A stretch of DNA of 64,000 nt from Bacteroidia bacterium. Its GTDB lineage: Bacteria > Bacteroidota > Bacteroidia > Flavobacteriales > Flavobacteriaceae. The translations under genes were made by a program, and so were the position numbers. The stretch is taken from the NCBI GenBank assembly GCA_030427865.1, contig JAUICK010000002.1, positions 248,001 to 312,000 of the forward strand, written 5' to 3'. Position 1 is the first letter of the stretch. Every line of letters starts with the position of its first letter. This document shows, one piece after another, positions 35,400-43,879 of the stretch. A model generated the notes under the pieces. The model saw only the letters and a program-made list of their open reading frames with translations, searched no databases and was not told the DNA's origin.

Positions 35400-38315
35400 C
35401 TAATTTCTACTTTTCTTAATTGTTTTCACTAACTTTTCCAACTGCGTATCTTTCCCTGTAAAAATCTGTTCTAAATCTACTGGAATATAAATATCTGGTT
35501 CGGTTCCGTTACCATCCAACGTTTTTCCATTGCGTTGAAACGACAACATTGTAGATACCTTTACTCTGATATTGGAATTTTTTAGATAGAAACTTTTAGA
35601 ATTTCCGCTAGATCCATCGGTGGTAACGCCTACCGTTTTAACATTTTGCAAGCCTTTAAATGCACTCGTAAATACGGTCGCTGCACTAAAACTTTTTTCG
35701 TTTGCCAAAATATACACTGGCTTTGTATAAGTGGTTTTGCCACTACGTAAGACCATATAAAACGGATGGCTAAACTTTGATGTATCAAACTCCTTTTTAG
35801 TTTTAAAGGTTGTATGGAATGTATCTATCGCTTTTCTGTCTTCGTCAGACAATTGTTCTGAATTATAGGCGTATAAATAACGTCCACTCATTGAAGGTTC
35901 ATCCACGTTAAGTCCTTCATCATTTCTTAAATAAGCGACATTAGCTATCCATGGTGATGCTTTTGCTGGCACAATATAATCTGCGAACGTTTGTAAAATT
36001 TCTCGTCCTCCACCTGGATTGTCTCGAACATCAATAATTAAAGCTTTGGTGGTAGTAGAAAAATCGTTGAGAGCATTTTTAATAAAGGTTTCTAATTCTG
36101 GTGTGCGCTTGTAATGCAGCATTCTTGGTATATTGATGTATCCAATATTCTGGTCAATGATTTTGATGAGTTGACCAAATTCCTTATTTCGCATAAATCG
36201 ACCCGCATAGAAATTATCAATTTGCGACTTTGCTGTAAATCCTATATTTTCTTTTATCAGTTGAAAACTTTTTTCAATATCATTTTTCCCGTTCGTAAAT
36301 GTTACCCGAACACTATCTGATGGCTTTTCGTTATTATAAAACTGAAATGATGCAAAATTCTGAATGGCAGCAGTTCCCCAAGCCCGCTTAGAAGCTATGG
36401 GTGCTTTTTTATCTTTGTATTGGTTAACAAGCGTATCTAAAGATTTACCATTGATGCTTTTTATATACGGATAATCTGCAAGCAAATACTTATAAGTATA
36501 CGTATAGGGTGTGTTTTTTAGTGCCAAAAACTTTCGATTGTAAGGCGCAACACCAAACGGTAAACGCAAATTGTAGTTTTTATATTCCTTACTGTTAAAT
36601 TCCCTATCTTTTATAGAAGCGTGCCTATCTCCTATTTCTGCCATAATTTTTGACATATCGTTGGATAATGTTATGGTAGTTATTGTTTGTTTACCTGAGT
36701 TAGATAGCTTTTCCTTGAGTTTTTTTATAGCTTTCTTATACTCAAAATCTGTAAGTCTGCTATACGATGATTTGTTATCTAAAATATTTTCGAATTCGTT
36801 TAAATCCTCGATTGCTTCAGCTATGGTAATTTTTGGTTCTTTCAATACCTGTAAGCGTTCGGGCAATACTATTTTTAAGTCAGAATATTGCTCTGTTGCA
36901 GCAGCTCGGTATTCGTTTAAATAGGCTCTGTGTTTTCTAACAGCGTTCTTTTTTTGCTGCTCTATAAAATCCTCTTTTGCTTTATAATTATCTATGGTTC
37001 TAAAATTAGCTATGGTGTTGATGCTATTGATATAATTTTTTTCGAGCGTGCTCACAAAGGTTTCTGGAAGTTTATAATATGTTGAATCTTCAATCATATT
37101 TTGCAAATAGTATTCAGAATTGCTTTTATGATTTTTATTTAAAAACTGATTTTCTGCAATACGCGTTCCATTAATAGTTGCTGTATGCTTATTATTTTTG
37201 ATAGCTATTGCTAGATCAATGCTATCATTAGCACCAAAAAATACATCAGTTTTATATTTTTTATCAAAGACCAATCGATATTTCGCTGAAGGCAAACTAT
37301 CCTTAAAAATAAATTTAAAACCCCTATTTTTAATAGGAACAAAAAGCGTATCGCTTGAAGTGCGATCGATAAATCCTACATTTTTTATGGGATCATTTCC
37401 TATGATTTTCCCTTTAATTACAGTTCTGTTGTGTGATAAAAATTGAGTTGTTTTTTGAACATATACAAACAAAAATCCAAAAATGAGAAACACACTCAAT
37501 GTCTTAAAAACTATTTTGTTCTTAACAGACCAAATCGATGTAAGACTTTTATTTTTAAACCACTGAAAGCCAATATATAAAACTACGATGCTCGCAATTA
37601 AGCTCATATAATCTAAGTAAGTTACAATATCCCCGACTTCACTCCCACCTGGAATATTATATACCATAGCAATTGGTGTGTACGGAAACCAGTTTAAAAA
37701 GATATTACTCTCATTAAAGTAGGTGTTTAAAGCAAATCCTAAGATTCCGATGAAAATAGGTCCTAAAAAATTTGATAGTAAAACTGATATTACAAACTGT
37801 AAAGCCGAAAGAAACAAACTGGCAACTAGCAATCTGATGATTAATTTAAAGCAAAATAAATACGGAATATCTGTTAAACCCATTTCTGGAATTTCTCCAA
37901 GTTGAATCAGCAGAAAGACAAAACAAACACTTAACAACACGAAGCTTACAATGGCAATGGCATTGGTAATGAATAGGATTAAAAATTTTGAAAAATAAAG
38001 ATTTACCTTTTTTACTGGAAGGCTTTCCATCAAATTCCAACCTTGGTTTTTGTGGTCTAATTGTGTTATTCTGCTCGCGGTTAAGATAATGAGGAAAGGC
38101 AGTATATAATACGCAAACAGCTCTAAAGCGTTTTGAATGTAATTGATATACATATTATGTGGCGACCTAGGGATAAATCGCGTGCTGCCGTTTAACCGAG
38201 ATATAAAAAGAATTATTGGAGAAAGTACCCCAAAGAAGAAACCTAATGTATAAAGTAAGGTGTTCTTTTTCTTTAACTGTTCTGAAGCAAAGGCGATTTT
38301 AAATTGAGTATACAT
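35400..38315 (-). CDS. ABC-2 type permease fused to a C-terminal S41 protease
   Basis: 971 residues. Residues ~1-290 form a permease with about seven membrane helices (first LLYTLGFFFGVLSPIILF, last LSVFLIFGFLFVYVQ). With the N-terminus inside, the remainder faces outside. Next comes a beta-rich domain (about 300-405, TVIKGKIIGNDPIKNVGFID), a helical region, a PDZ-like segment (YIKSINGKSLDTL), and an S41 core: TKALIIDVRDNPGGGREIL, Ser877 in EKSFSAATVF, then VGVTTDGSSGNS and GNGTEPDIYIPVD. The Lys position of Prc-type dyads is Ser902, as in many S41 proteins with a GSSG loop, so activity cannot be excluded. It is 7 bp downstream of its ATPase gene. Membrane transport and extracytoplasmic proteolysis on one chain are unusual; export with processing, or degradation of an antimicrobial peptide, are possible roles. 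Confidence 0.85.
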   Translation of the reverse strand: MYTQFKIAFASEQLKKKNTLLYTLGFFFGVLSPIILFISRLNGSTRFIPRSPHNMYINYIQNALELFAYYILPFLIILTASRITQLDHKNQGWNLMESLPVKKVNLYFSKFLILFITNAIAIVSFVLLSVCFVFLLIQLGEIPEMGLTDIPYLFCFKLIIRLLVASLFLSALQFVISVLLSNFLGPIFIGILGFALNTYFNESNIFLNWFPYTPIAMVYNIPGGSEVGDIVTYLDYMSLIASIVVLYIGFQWFKNKSLTSIWSVKNKIVFKTLSVFLIFGFLFVYVQKTTQFLSHNRTVIKGKIIGNDPIKNVGFIDRTSSDTLFVPIKNRGFKFIFKDSLPSAKYRLVFDKKYKTDVFFGANDSIDLAIAIKNNKHTATINGTRIAENQFLNKNHKSNSEYYLQNMIEDSTYYKLPETFVSTLEKNYINSINTIANFRTIDNYKAKEDFIEQQKKNAVRKHRAYLNEYRAAATEQYSDLKIVLPERLQVLKEPKITIAEAIEDLNEFENILDNKSSYSRLTDFEYKKAIKKLKEKLSNSGKQTITTITLSNDMSKIMAEIGDRHASIKDREFNSKEYKNYNLRLPFGVAPYNRKFLALKNTPYTYTYKYLLADYPYIKSINGKSLDTLVNQYKDKKAPIASKRAWGTAAIQNFASFQFYNNEKPSDSVRVTFTNGKNDIEKSFQLIKENIGFTAKSQIDNFYAGRFMRNKEFGQLIKIIDQNIGYINIPRMLHYKRTPELETFIKNALNDFSTTTKALIIDVRDNPGGGREILQTFADYIVPAKASPWIANVAYLRNDEGLNVDEPSMSGRYLYAYNSEQLSDEDRKAIDTFHTTFKTKKEFDTSKFSHPFYMVLRSGKTTYTKPVYILANEKSFSAATVFTSAFKGLQNVKTVGVTTDGSSGNSKSFYLKNSNIRVKVSTMLSFQRNGKTLDGNGTEPDIYIPVDLEQIFTGKDTQLEKLVKTIKKSRN

Positions 38316-38322
38316 GGCTGTT

Positions 38323-39234
38323 TTATTTTGATAGGTTTAAGAATAAAGCTTCTAAATCTTCATTTGTTTTTATTTCTACGATATGTGCCCCAATTTCAAT
38401 GAGTTTTAACAAGAAACTATCGGATGTTTCTTTAGTGTCAACCTCAAGAGAGAGTGTATTTTCATGTAAGCTAATATTTGGATAGCTTTCTTTTAATAGA
38501 TTAATATATTTCTTGGCGTTTTTTATAGTGACAGTTAACTTTTGTGTTCTTTCTGATTTTTGTTTCAACACTTCAATGGTATCATCAAATACCAATTTCC
38601 CTTTATTAAGAATACCGATATGCGTGCAGATTCTTTCAATTTCATCCAACAAATGACTCGATATAAAAATGGTAATGCCGCGTTCTTTATTCAATTTAAT
38701 CAGCAAGTCTCTAATATCAATAACTCCCTGAGGATCAAGTCCATTAATAGGCTCATCTAACAGTAATAGTTCAGGATTTCCCAATAACGCCATACCAACT
38801 GCCAAACGTTGTTTCATCCCCAAAGAATACTCCTTTACTTTTTGATGCGCACTTTCCGACAAGCCAACCAGTTCTAAAACTTCCAAAATATTATCGTTAG
38901 TGGTTTTTTTTAGCGTAGCGATGTAGCGTAAATTGTCGTAACCAGTTAAATGGTCATACAATGATGGAGAATTAATTAAGCATCCCATTTTATTGAAAAC
39001 AGATGGTAATTGAGATTCTAATGGTTTTTCAAAAAGGCGGATGGTACCGCTATTACTAAAAATACTACCCGTTAATAACTGCATAGTGGTAGATTTTCCT
39101 GCTCCGTTTGCACCCAAAAATCCGTAGATAGCACCTTTGGGTACTTTCATAGAAACATTATCAAATATAGTTTTTGATGTTTTAGAATACGCAAAACTTA
39201 AATTTTGCACATCTATGATGTTGGTTTGTGTCAT
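38323..39234 (-). CDS. ABC transporter ATP-binding protein
   Basis: 303 residues from the ATG at 39234 (MTQTNIIDVQNLSFAYSK); a start 9 codons earlier is possible but less likely. Walker A GANGAGKST, Q-loop region, signature YSLGMKQRLAVGMALL, Walker B LLLLDEPINGLDP and the H-loop (ISSHLLDEIERICTHIG) are intact. The C-terminal ~80 residues are the extension common to bacitracin/antibiotic-exporter ATPases. It should power the permease-S41 protein encoded just downstream. It is transcribed divergently from the LytS/LytTR pair. Confidence 0.95.
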   Translation of the reverse strand: MTQTNIIDVQNLSFAYSKTSKTIFDNVSMKVPKGAIYGFLGANGAGKSTTMQLLTGSIFSNSGTIRLFEKPLESQLPSVFNKMGCLINSPSLYDHLTGYDNLRYIATLKKTTNDNILEVLELVGLSESAHQKVKEYSLGMKQRLAVGMALLGNPELLLLDEPINGLDPQGVIDIRDLLIKLNKERGITIFISSHLLDEIERICTHIGILNKGKLVFDDTIEVLKQKSERTQKLTVTIKNAKKYINLLKESYPNISLHENTLSLEVDTKETSDSFLLKLIEIGAHIVEIKTNEDLEALFLNLSK

Positions 39235-39258
39235 CGTGTTTTCTTGTATTTGATCGCA

Positions 39259-39288
39259 CAAAAGTTGACTTTAATAGTCTATTACAAA
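39259..39288 (-). promoter_or_regulatory. Probable promoter of the ABC ATPase/permease-protease operon
   Basis: On the minus strand TTTG (39285-39288), an 18-bp spacer and AACTTTTG (39259-39266) give a near-consensus promoter with one mismatch in the -7 box. The weak -7 box and adjacent direct repeats suggest that it needs an activator. Confidence 0.5.
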
Positions 39289-39291
39289 AAC

Positions 39292-39342
39292 CAAATCGAC
39301 AAACATAGGTTCATAATCGACCAACAAAAGTCCATAATCGAA
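39292..39342. promoter_or_regulatory. Three 21-bp-phased direct repeats, probable LytTR regulator sites
   Basis: The core ATCGAC recurs at 39295, 39316 and 39337 (last copy ATCGAA), exactly 21 bp apart. Flanking matches are ATCGACnAACAnnnGT between copies 1 and 2. Direct repeats about two helical turns apart are typical of LytTR-domain DNA sites, and a LytTR gene lies in the adjacent operon. The repeats sit between the two divergent promoters. Confidence 0.65.
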
Positions 39343-39362
39343 AACAAAAAATGTATTTGTAG

Positions 39363-39370
39363 TACTTTTG
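39363..39370 (+). promoter_or_regulatory. -7 promoter element of the LytS/LytTR operon
   Basis: TACTTTTG matches TAnnTTTG, immediately before the histidine kinase gene. No TTG is found 17-23 bp upstream, so the promoter lacks a -33 box and would depend on an activator. It lies so close to the ATG at 39375 that translation may begin almost at the 5' end of the RNA. Confidence 0.5.
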
Positions 39371-39374
39371 GAGT

Positions 39375-40373
39375 ATGACAGCAAGACATTTTAAACTAAC
39401 ATTTCATCTCCTCTACTTTCTTACGCTTAGTTGCGTTTTTGTGTTTGGATATGATTATAGTTTAGAAACTCTTTTAAAGAAAGATATTTTTTCAAAAGAC
39501 TTTTTTGAAATCCTTATGGTAACCACTATTACCTACCTGTTTTATTATACTGTTTTTGTAAGAAAAACACTTGTAGGTTTCAAAATAGTTTGGTTGATTG
39601 TGTGCATACTTGTATTTGCTGCCACAGCAGTTAATAAGAAATATACTTCAATTGACCCAAGTTCAGTACATATTTTTAGTAATTTATTACAATACATTGG
39701 GTTTGGCGCTATTCTGTTTTTTATGCTCTGGGTATTAGACAATGCAAAATTTTTAAAGAATGAACGGTTTATTACTACAAAAAAAGCGTTACAAGAAGCA
39801 GAAAGTAAATTATTAAGGCAGCAATTTAACCCGCATTTTTTATTCAATGCCTTTAACTCCTTATACAGTTTGTCGTTACAAAATCATCCTAAAACACCAG
39901 AAACTATTTTAAAATTATCGGGGATGATGCGCTATGTAACAGATGATTCTACCATAAGCAGCGTAAAATTAAGCAGGGAATTACAATTTATTCAAGACTA
40001 TATCGCTATTGAAAAAATAAGATTTAGCGATAAAGCAAACATAAATTTTAAGATATCAGGTGCTATTGAAAATGCAACCATAGAACCTTTATTGTTAATC
40101 ACATTGGTTGAAAACGCTTTTAAACACGGTTTTTATACCAACGATGTACATTCTTTTGTTGCTATTAATGCTACTGTAAACGATAACACGCTGTTGTTTA
40201 CAGTAGAAAATTATGTGCAAGATCAGCAACATTTTAATAAAACGGATCGAAAAGGAAAAGGATTGGATAACCTTAAAAAAAGATTGCAATTATCATATCC
40301 TAACAAACACAAGTTGCTTTTGAAAAAGGAAATCAATGTATATTTGGCTGAATTAAAAATCGATTTAACCTAA
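39375..40373 (+). CDS. LytS-type sensor histidine kinase (His_kinase family)
   Basis: 332 residues. About four membrane helices (residues ~10-120) have only short loops, so there is no large sensor domain. The kinase core has the LytS-type phospho-acceptor FNPHFLFNAFNSLYSL, the N-box LVENAFKHGF and a G-box GKGLDNLKKRL. It probably senses a membrane signal or the state of the ABC transporter. It overlaps the response regulator gene by one base (TAATG) and diverges from the ABC ATPase gene. Confidence 0.93.
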   Translation: MTARHFKLTFHLLYFLTLSCVFVFGYDYSLETLLKKDIFSKDFFEILMVTTITYLFYYTVFVRKTLVGFKIVWLIVCILVFAATAVNKKYTSIDPSSVHIFSNLLQYIGFGAILFFMLWVLDNAKFLKNERFITTKKALQEAESKLLRQQFNPHFLFNAFNSLYSLSLQNHPKTPETILKLSGMMRYVTDDSTISSVKLSRELQFIQDYIAIEKIRFSDKANINFKISGAIENATIEPLLLITLVENAFKHGFYTNDVHSFVAINATVNDNTLLFTVENYVQDQQHFNKTDRKGKGLDNLKKRLQLSYPNKHKLLLKKEINVYLAELKIDLT

Positions 40374-41077
40374 TGCAAAAATTCACCACTATTATTATTG
40401 ATGATGAGCCGTTGGCAATAGATGTGTTGGTGCATTATTTAAAACGATTCCCTGAATTTGAAATTGTAAAAACCTTTACCAATCCTGTTGAAGCTTTTAA
40501 ATTTTTGAATGCTACTACTATTGATTTGGTTTTTACTGATATTGCAATGCCGCAAATTTCTGGGACTGAACTTGTAAAACTGACTCAAAACAAAACACAA
40601 TTTGTAATGGTTACTTCATTTTCTGAATATGCCATTGAGAGTTTTGAACTAAACGTTGTCGATTACCTTTTAAAACCTGTACCTTTTGAACGGTTTTCAA
40701 AAACAATAGAACGCTTTAAAGAAAGCAAGCAAACTCATAATTCCAGCACAACTGATTCGATTGCATCATTTTATATTAAAGAAGGCGATGAATTTGTAAA
40801 GGTGTTGGTTGAAGATATCGATTATATAGAAGGAATGAAAGATTACGCGAAAATCGTTTGCGGAAAAAACTATTACTTGGCTTTAAAAACCTTAAAATCT
40901 ATTGAAGATAAACTAGAACCTTTCGATTTTATTAGAGTGCATAAGTCGTTTATTGTTCCTCTAAAAAAAATATCGCAGTACAACAGTAAAAGTATTTTAA
41001 TCAACACTCACAAAGTACCTGTTGGAAGCAGTTATCGCCACCAGCTAAAAAAGTATTTAGAAAATAATAAATTGTGA
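40373..41077 (+). CDS. LytTR family response regulator
   Basis: 234 residues. The receiver domain (1-120) has the acidic pair IIIDDEP, the phospho-acceptor Asp in LVFTDIAMPQISG, and Lys in YLLKPVPFERF. The LytTR DNA-binding domain is at about 135-232 (SFYIKEGDEFVKVLVEDIDYIEGMKDYAKI, FIRVHKSFIVPLKKI). It is expected to bind direct repeats, and three fitting repeats lie before its operon. It probably controls both the kinase operon and the ABC-protease operon. The repeat copy C begins 9 bp after its stop. Confidence 0.95.
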   Translation: MQKFTTIIIDDEPLAIDVLVHYLKRFPEFEIVKTFTNPVEAFKFLNATTIDLVFTDIAMPQISGTELVKLTQNKTQFVMVTSFSEYAIESFELNVVDYLLKPVPFERFSKTIERFKESKQTHNSSTTDSIASFYIKEGDEFVKVLVEDIDYIEGMKDYAKIVCGKNYYLALKTLKSIEDKLEPFDFIRVHKSFIVPLKKISQYNSKSILINTHKVPVGSSYRHQLKKYLENNKL

Positions 41078-41085
41078 TTTTTTTT

Positions 41086-41165
41086 TATTTCACACAAATC
41101 TCCCTACTCTCTTAACGTCGTTTCGTAAAAAAGCTTTCAATTAGCATTGTAGAAGGAAAAAATTA
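41086..41165 (+). repeat. Intergenic repeat, copy C (5' part only)
   Basis: TTTATTTCACACAAATC, CTACTCTC, GTCGTTTCGT and TTCAATTAGCATTG align block by block with the first ~80 bp of copies A and B, in the same orientation. The hairpin and end motif are missing, and the copy ends at the stop of the next minus-strand gene. It marks the right boundary of the ABC-protease/LytTR module. Confidence 0.68.
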
Positions 41166-41171
41166 AAAAAG

Positions 41172-42488
41172 TTAGTAAGGTAAGATTTCAATATTATTTA
41201 TGTCATTAAACCCTTTTGGCATATCTATACTAAACTTATTATTATCAATTTTTAATGATTTATTTTTAACATTAAATTTATTTAATAACCAATTTGAAAA
41301 GTTTTTAGCTTTCTCATAGCTATTAAAAACTAAATCTTTATTAATTAAACTACCACTTATTTTTATTGGCAACTTAGGATTAATGTTTTTAAAAGTTAAC
41401 TTATAATGCTTAGTAATATTAAAGTCTTTTTTATCTATTAGTAATTGTTTGCTTGTATTGGTAACATTGCCATTGAATAATTTAATTTTATCATCAGATT
41501 CTGAAATAGTGCTATGTCCTGAAACAACATGTCTAAAAGCAGCTTGATATGATATTGTTGCTTCTATATTGTTTTTAAGGTAAGGTAAAACCTCAGTTAT
41601 TTCACTAAATTTTAATTGTTTCGGATCAATTAATTTTTTTGTTACCTTATCATACAAACTATTAAATACAAAAAAATCTACACTTCTTGTGTCATTAGTT
41701 ATAAAAGTAATGTCAGCAATTAAATTACCTGTCAAATCAATACCAACAATTCCATCTTGATAGAGAGATAATTTGTTGTTTGCTATAACCGCATTTAAAG
41801 CCACTCTACGTTGTCTTAAAATTACTTCTTCTGAAAATGTCTGTGAAGCAGTTACAGTGCCAGATATTCCAGCCCCATTGCTTGAAGATTTCTTTTTGGT
41901 ATTAGAATTTAATTCATCAAAAGATTTTAAAGTAGAGTTTTCAAGAAGGTTAGTAGTATTTGAATTACCACTTATACTTGCTGAATTTGTATTGCTATAA
42001 TTTAATTTTCCTAAGTCTAATGTTTCAAAAACAGTTGAGATTTTATTGCAACTTAAAATTCTTACGTTGTTTCCAAAATCTAAAGTGATGTTAATTTTCG
42101 AGATTCTATTAGCTGGCATCTGACTTCTATTAGCAACAGAAAGAACAGCTTGTTTGTTTATTATAGTCCTATCTATTAATACAGTTTTTGTTTTCTTTTT
42201 TGAAGATAAACTTGCTGAGATTTTTTGTAGTATTGTATCTGATGTTTTTTCTTTTTTCCCTATTTCTTTAATATAAGCTTGTTGCCCTTTAGGTGATAAA
42301 TCAAAAATAGTTTTGGATGCAATTTTTGGCGTTGATTTTTCTTTTAAAAAATAGACTCCAACATAAATACTATCTTCAATTACTTTATCATTTTTAATTA
42401 CTTTAATAGATTTATATCTTTTTGTTAAATGGCCAGAACCACAAGAAGCTAATAATAATAACGTAAATATTGTTATAGTTTTTTTCAT
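41172..42488 (-). CDS. Orphan lipoprotein of unknown function
   Basis: 438 residues; not recognised. A lipoprotein signal (MKKTITIFTLLLLASCGSG) precedes a beta-rich body with a central low-complexity Ser/Asn/Thr segment (about 165-210). Two recognisable halves flank it, one with NRISKINITLDFGNNVRILS and one with FSEEVILRQRRVALNAVIAN. It would be anchored in the periplasm or on the surface. It lies 15 bp after a 92-residue gene on the same strand, probably one transcript. It sits directly beyond repeat copy C, in the accessory stretch before fabG. Confidence 0.75.
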   Translation of the reverse strand: MKKTITIFTLLLLASCGSGHLTKRYKSIKVIKNDKVIEDSIYVGVYFLKEKSTPKIASKTIFDLSPKGQQAYIKEIGKKEKTSDTILQKISASLSSKKKTKTVLIDRTIINKQAVLSVANRSQMPANRISKINITLDFGNNVRILSCNKISTVFETLDLGKLNYSNTNSASISGNSNTTNLLENSTLKSFDELNSNTKKKSSSNGAGISGTVTASQTFSEEVILRQRRVALNAVIANNKLSLYQDGIVGIDLTGNLIADITFITNDTRSVDFFVFNSLYDKVTKKLIDPKQLKFSEITEVLPYLKNNIEATISYQAAFRHVVSGHSTISESDDKIKLFNGNVTNTSKQLLIDKKDFNITKHYKLTFKNINPKLPIKISGSLINKDLVFNSYEKAKNFSNWLLNKFNVKNKSLKIDNNKFSIDMPKGFNDINNIEILPY

Positions 42489-42503
42489 GACTCTATTTTT
42501 TTT

Positions 42504-42782
42504 TTAATATGATTTTGAAGCTTCATTGTTAATAAGTTTTAATACATTGGTAGTTTCTTTGCTTAATTTAATAATTGTAGCTGTATTACTAATTAAAGTT
42601 TTTATTTCTATGACAACTTTTGTGTCTAACAATTCATGACTATCTTCTTTAGGAATGTTCATATTATAATCTAAAGAATAATATTTGTTGTTTTTTATAG
42701 AATTTAATACATCATCTAATTGTATTGCTTTCCAAAAAGAATTATCTAAATCTGAATTTAAAACTGTTATATACTTTGCCAT
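42504..42782 (-). CDS. Small hypothetical protein paired with the orphan lipoprotein
   Basis: 92 residues, no signal peptide or membrane segment. It begins MAKYITVLNSDLDNSFWKAI and is a mixed helix/strand sequence with no motif that I recognise. The 15-bp gap to the lipoprotein gene suggests co-transcription. It lies downstream of a strong terminator that follows fabG, so it needs its own promoter. It could be a soluble partner or regulator of the lipoprotein. Confidence 0.65.
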   Translation of the reverse strand: MAKYITVLNSDLDNSFWKAIQLDDVLNSIKNNKYYSLDYNMNIPKEDSHELLDTKVVIEIKTLISNTATIIKLSKETTNVLKLINNEASKSY

Positions 42783-42906
42783 ATTTAAAATTTATCTCGC
42801 TTCAACCAAAGTTAAGGATTTATGATTTGTTTGTAATACCTAAAGATAGGGATATTAATAATTTTAATAGAATTTATTCAGTTGTCTTATAAAGAGAACT
42901 AATAAA

Positions 42907-42929
42907 AAAACCTGCAAAATGCAGGTTTT
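42907..42929 (-). terminator. Rho-independent terminator after fabG
   Basis: A perfect 10-bp stem AAAACCTGCA / TGCAGGTTTT with a 3-base loop has a long T run on the minus strand, ~100 bp beyond the fabG stop. Confidence 0.85.
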
Positions 42930-43027
42930 ATATAAAAAGTGAAGTTTTCTGGTTTTAGAATATAAACTTTACCATTAAACATAACAATTGCATAAACTTT
43001 AAAAGTTATAACAATTATTGTAATATG

Positions 43028-43774
43028 TTAGGTTAGCATTCCTCCATCAACAGATAAAGTTTGTCCTGTTATATAAGCACTCATTTCTGAACCTAAAAAT
43101 ACACATGCATTCGCAATATCTATTGGTTGCCCACCTCTTTTTAGAGGAATTCCATCTCTCCAACCTTGCACTGTTGCTTCATCAAGTTTAGCCGTCATTT
43201 CAGTTTCTATAAAGCCTGGAGCTACTACGTTGCTTCTAATATTTCTTGACCCTAATTCTAAAGCCACAGATTTAGAAAAACCAACAATACCAGCTTTAGA
43301 TGCTGCATAATTGGTTTGACCTGCATTTCCTTTTAAACCAACAACAGAGCTCATATTTATAATAGAACCTCTTCTTTGTTTCATCATCGGACGAATTACA
43401 GCTTTCGTTAAATTAAAAACAGATTTTAAGTTAACTTCTATAACTTTATCAAAATCTTCTTCAGTAATACGCATTAATAAATTATCTTTAGTAATACCTG
43501 CATTGTTTACTAAAATATCTATAGCTCCAAATTCTTTTAATACTTCTTTAGCTAATTCTTGAGCAGCATCAAAATCTGCGGCATTAGATTGATATCCTTT
43601 AGCAGAAACTCCAAAATCTTTTAATTCTTCTTCTAAGGCATTTGCTGCATCTATAGAAGAACTATAAGTAAATGCTACATTTGCGCCTTGTTTTGCAAAT
43701 TCAATAGCAATACCTCTACCAATACCCCTTGTAGCACCTGTAATTATAGCTGATTTGTTTTCTAATAATTTCAT
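43028..43774 (-). CDS. fabG: 3-oxoacyl-[acyl-carrier-protein] reductase
   Basis: 248 residues, the usual length. The short-chain dehydrogenase pattern is complete: TGATRGIGRGIA nucleotide loop, NNAGI, the catalytic Ser in INMSSVVGLKGN, YAASK (Tyr, Lys), and the FabG ending FLGSEMSAYITGQTLSVDGG. It reduces 3-oxoacyl-ACP with NADPH in fatty acid synthesis in the cytoplasm. It is a single gene with its own promoter and terminator. Confidence 0.95.
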   Translation of the reverse strand: MKLLENKSAIITGATRGIGRGIAIEFAKQGANVAFTYSSSIDAANALEEELKDFGVSAKGYQSNAADFDAAQELAKEVLKEFGAIDILVNNAGITKDNLLMRITEEDFDKVIEVNLKSVFNLTKAVIRPMMKQRRGSIINMSSVVGLKGNAGQTNYAASKAGIVGFSKSVALELGSRNIRSNVVAPGFIETEMTAKLDEATVQGWRDGIPLKRGGQPIDIANACVFLGSEMSAYITGQTLSVDGGMLT

Positions 43775-43798
43775 ATTATTTGTTTGTTTTTAAGGTTT

Positions 43799-43806
43799 CA
43801 AAGATA
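43799..43806 (-). promoter_or_regulatory. -7 promoter element of fabG
   Basis: On the minus strand TATCTTTG matches TAnnTTTG about 25 bp before the fabG start. A TTG lies 22 bp further upstream, within the looser spacing accepted for this class. Confidence 0.5.
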
Positions 43807-43814
43807 CTAAAATA

Positions 43815-43848
43815 AAAAACTCGTAAAACAAAATGCTTTACGAGTTTT
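43815..43848 (-). terminator. Rho-independent terminator after the M16 protease gene
   Basis: A perfect 12-bp stem AAAACTCGTAAA / TTTACGAGTTTT with a 9-base loop ends in a T run on the minus strand, ~30 bp past the stop. Confidence 0.85.
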
Positions 43849-43879
43849 ACTCTTTTAAAACTTTCTTTTTTTCTAAAGT

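Noticed and set aside
35400..38315. S41 domain of the ABC fusion considered inactive because Lys is replaced by Ser902
   Set aside because: Many Bacteroidota S41 proteins carry a GSSG loop here, and other S41 subfamilies use different catalytic residues, so the substitution alone does not show loss of activity.
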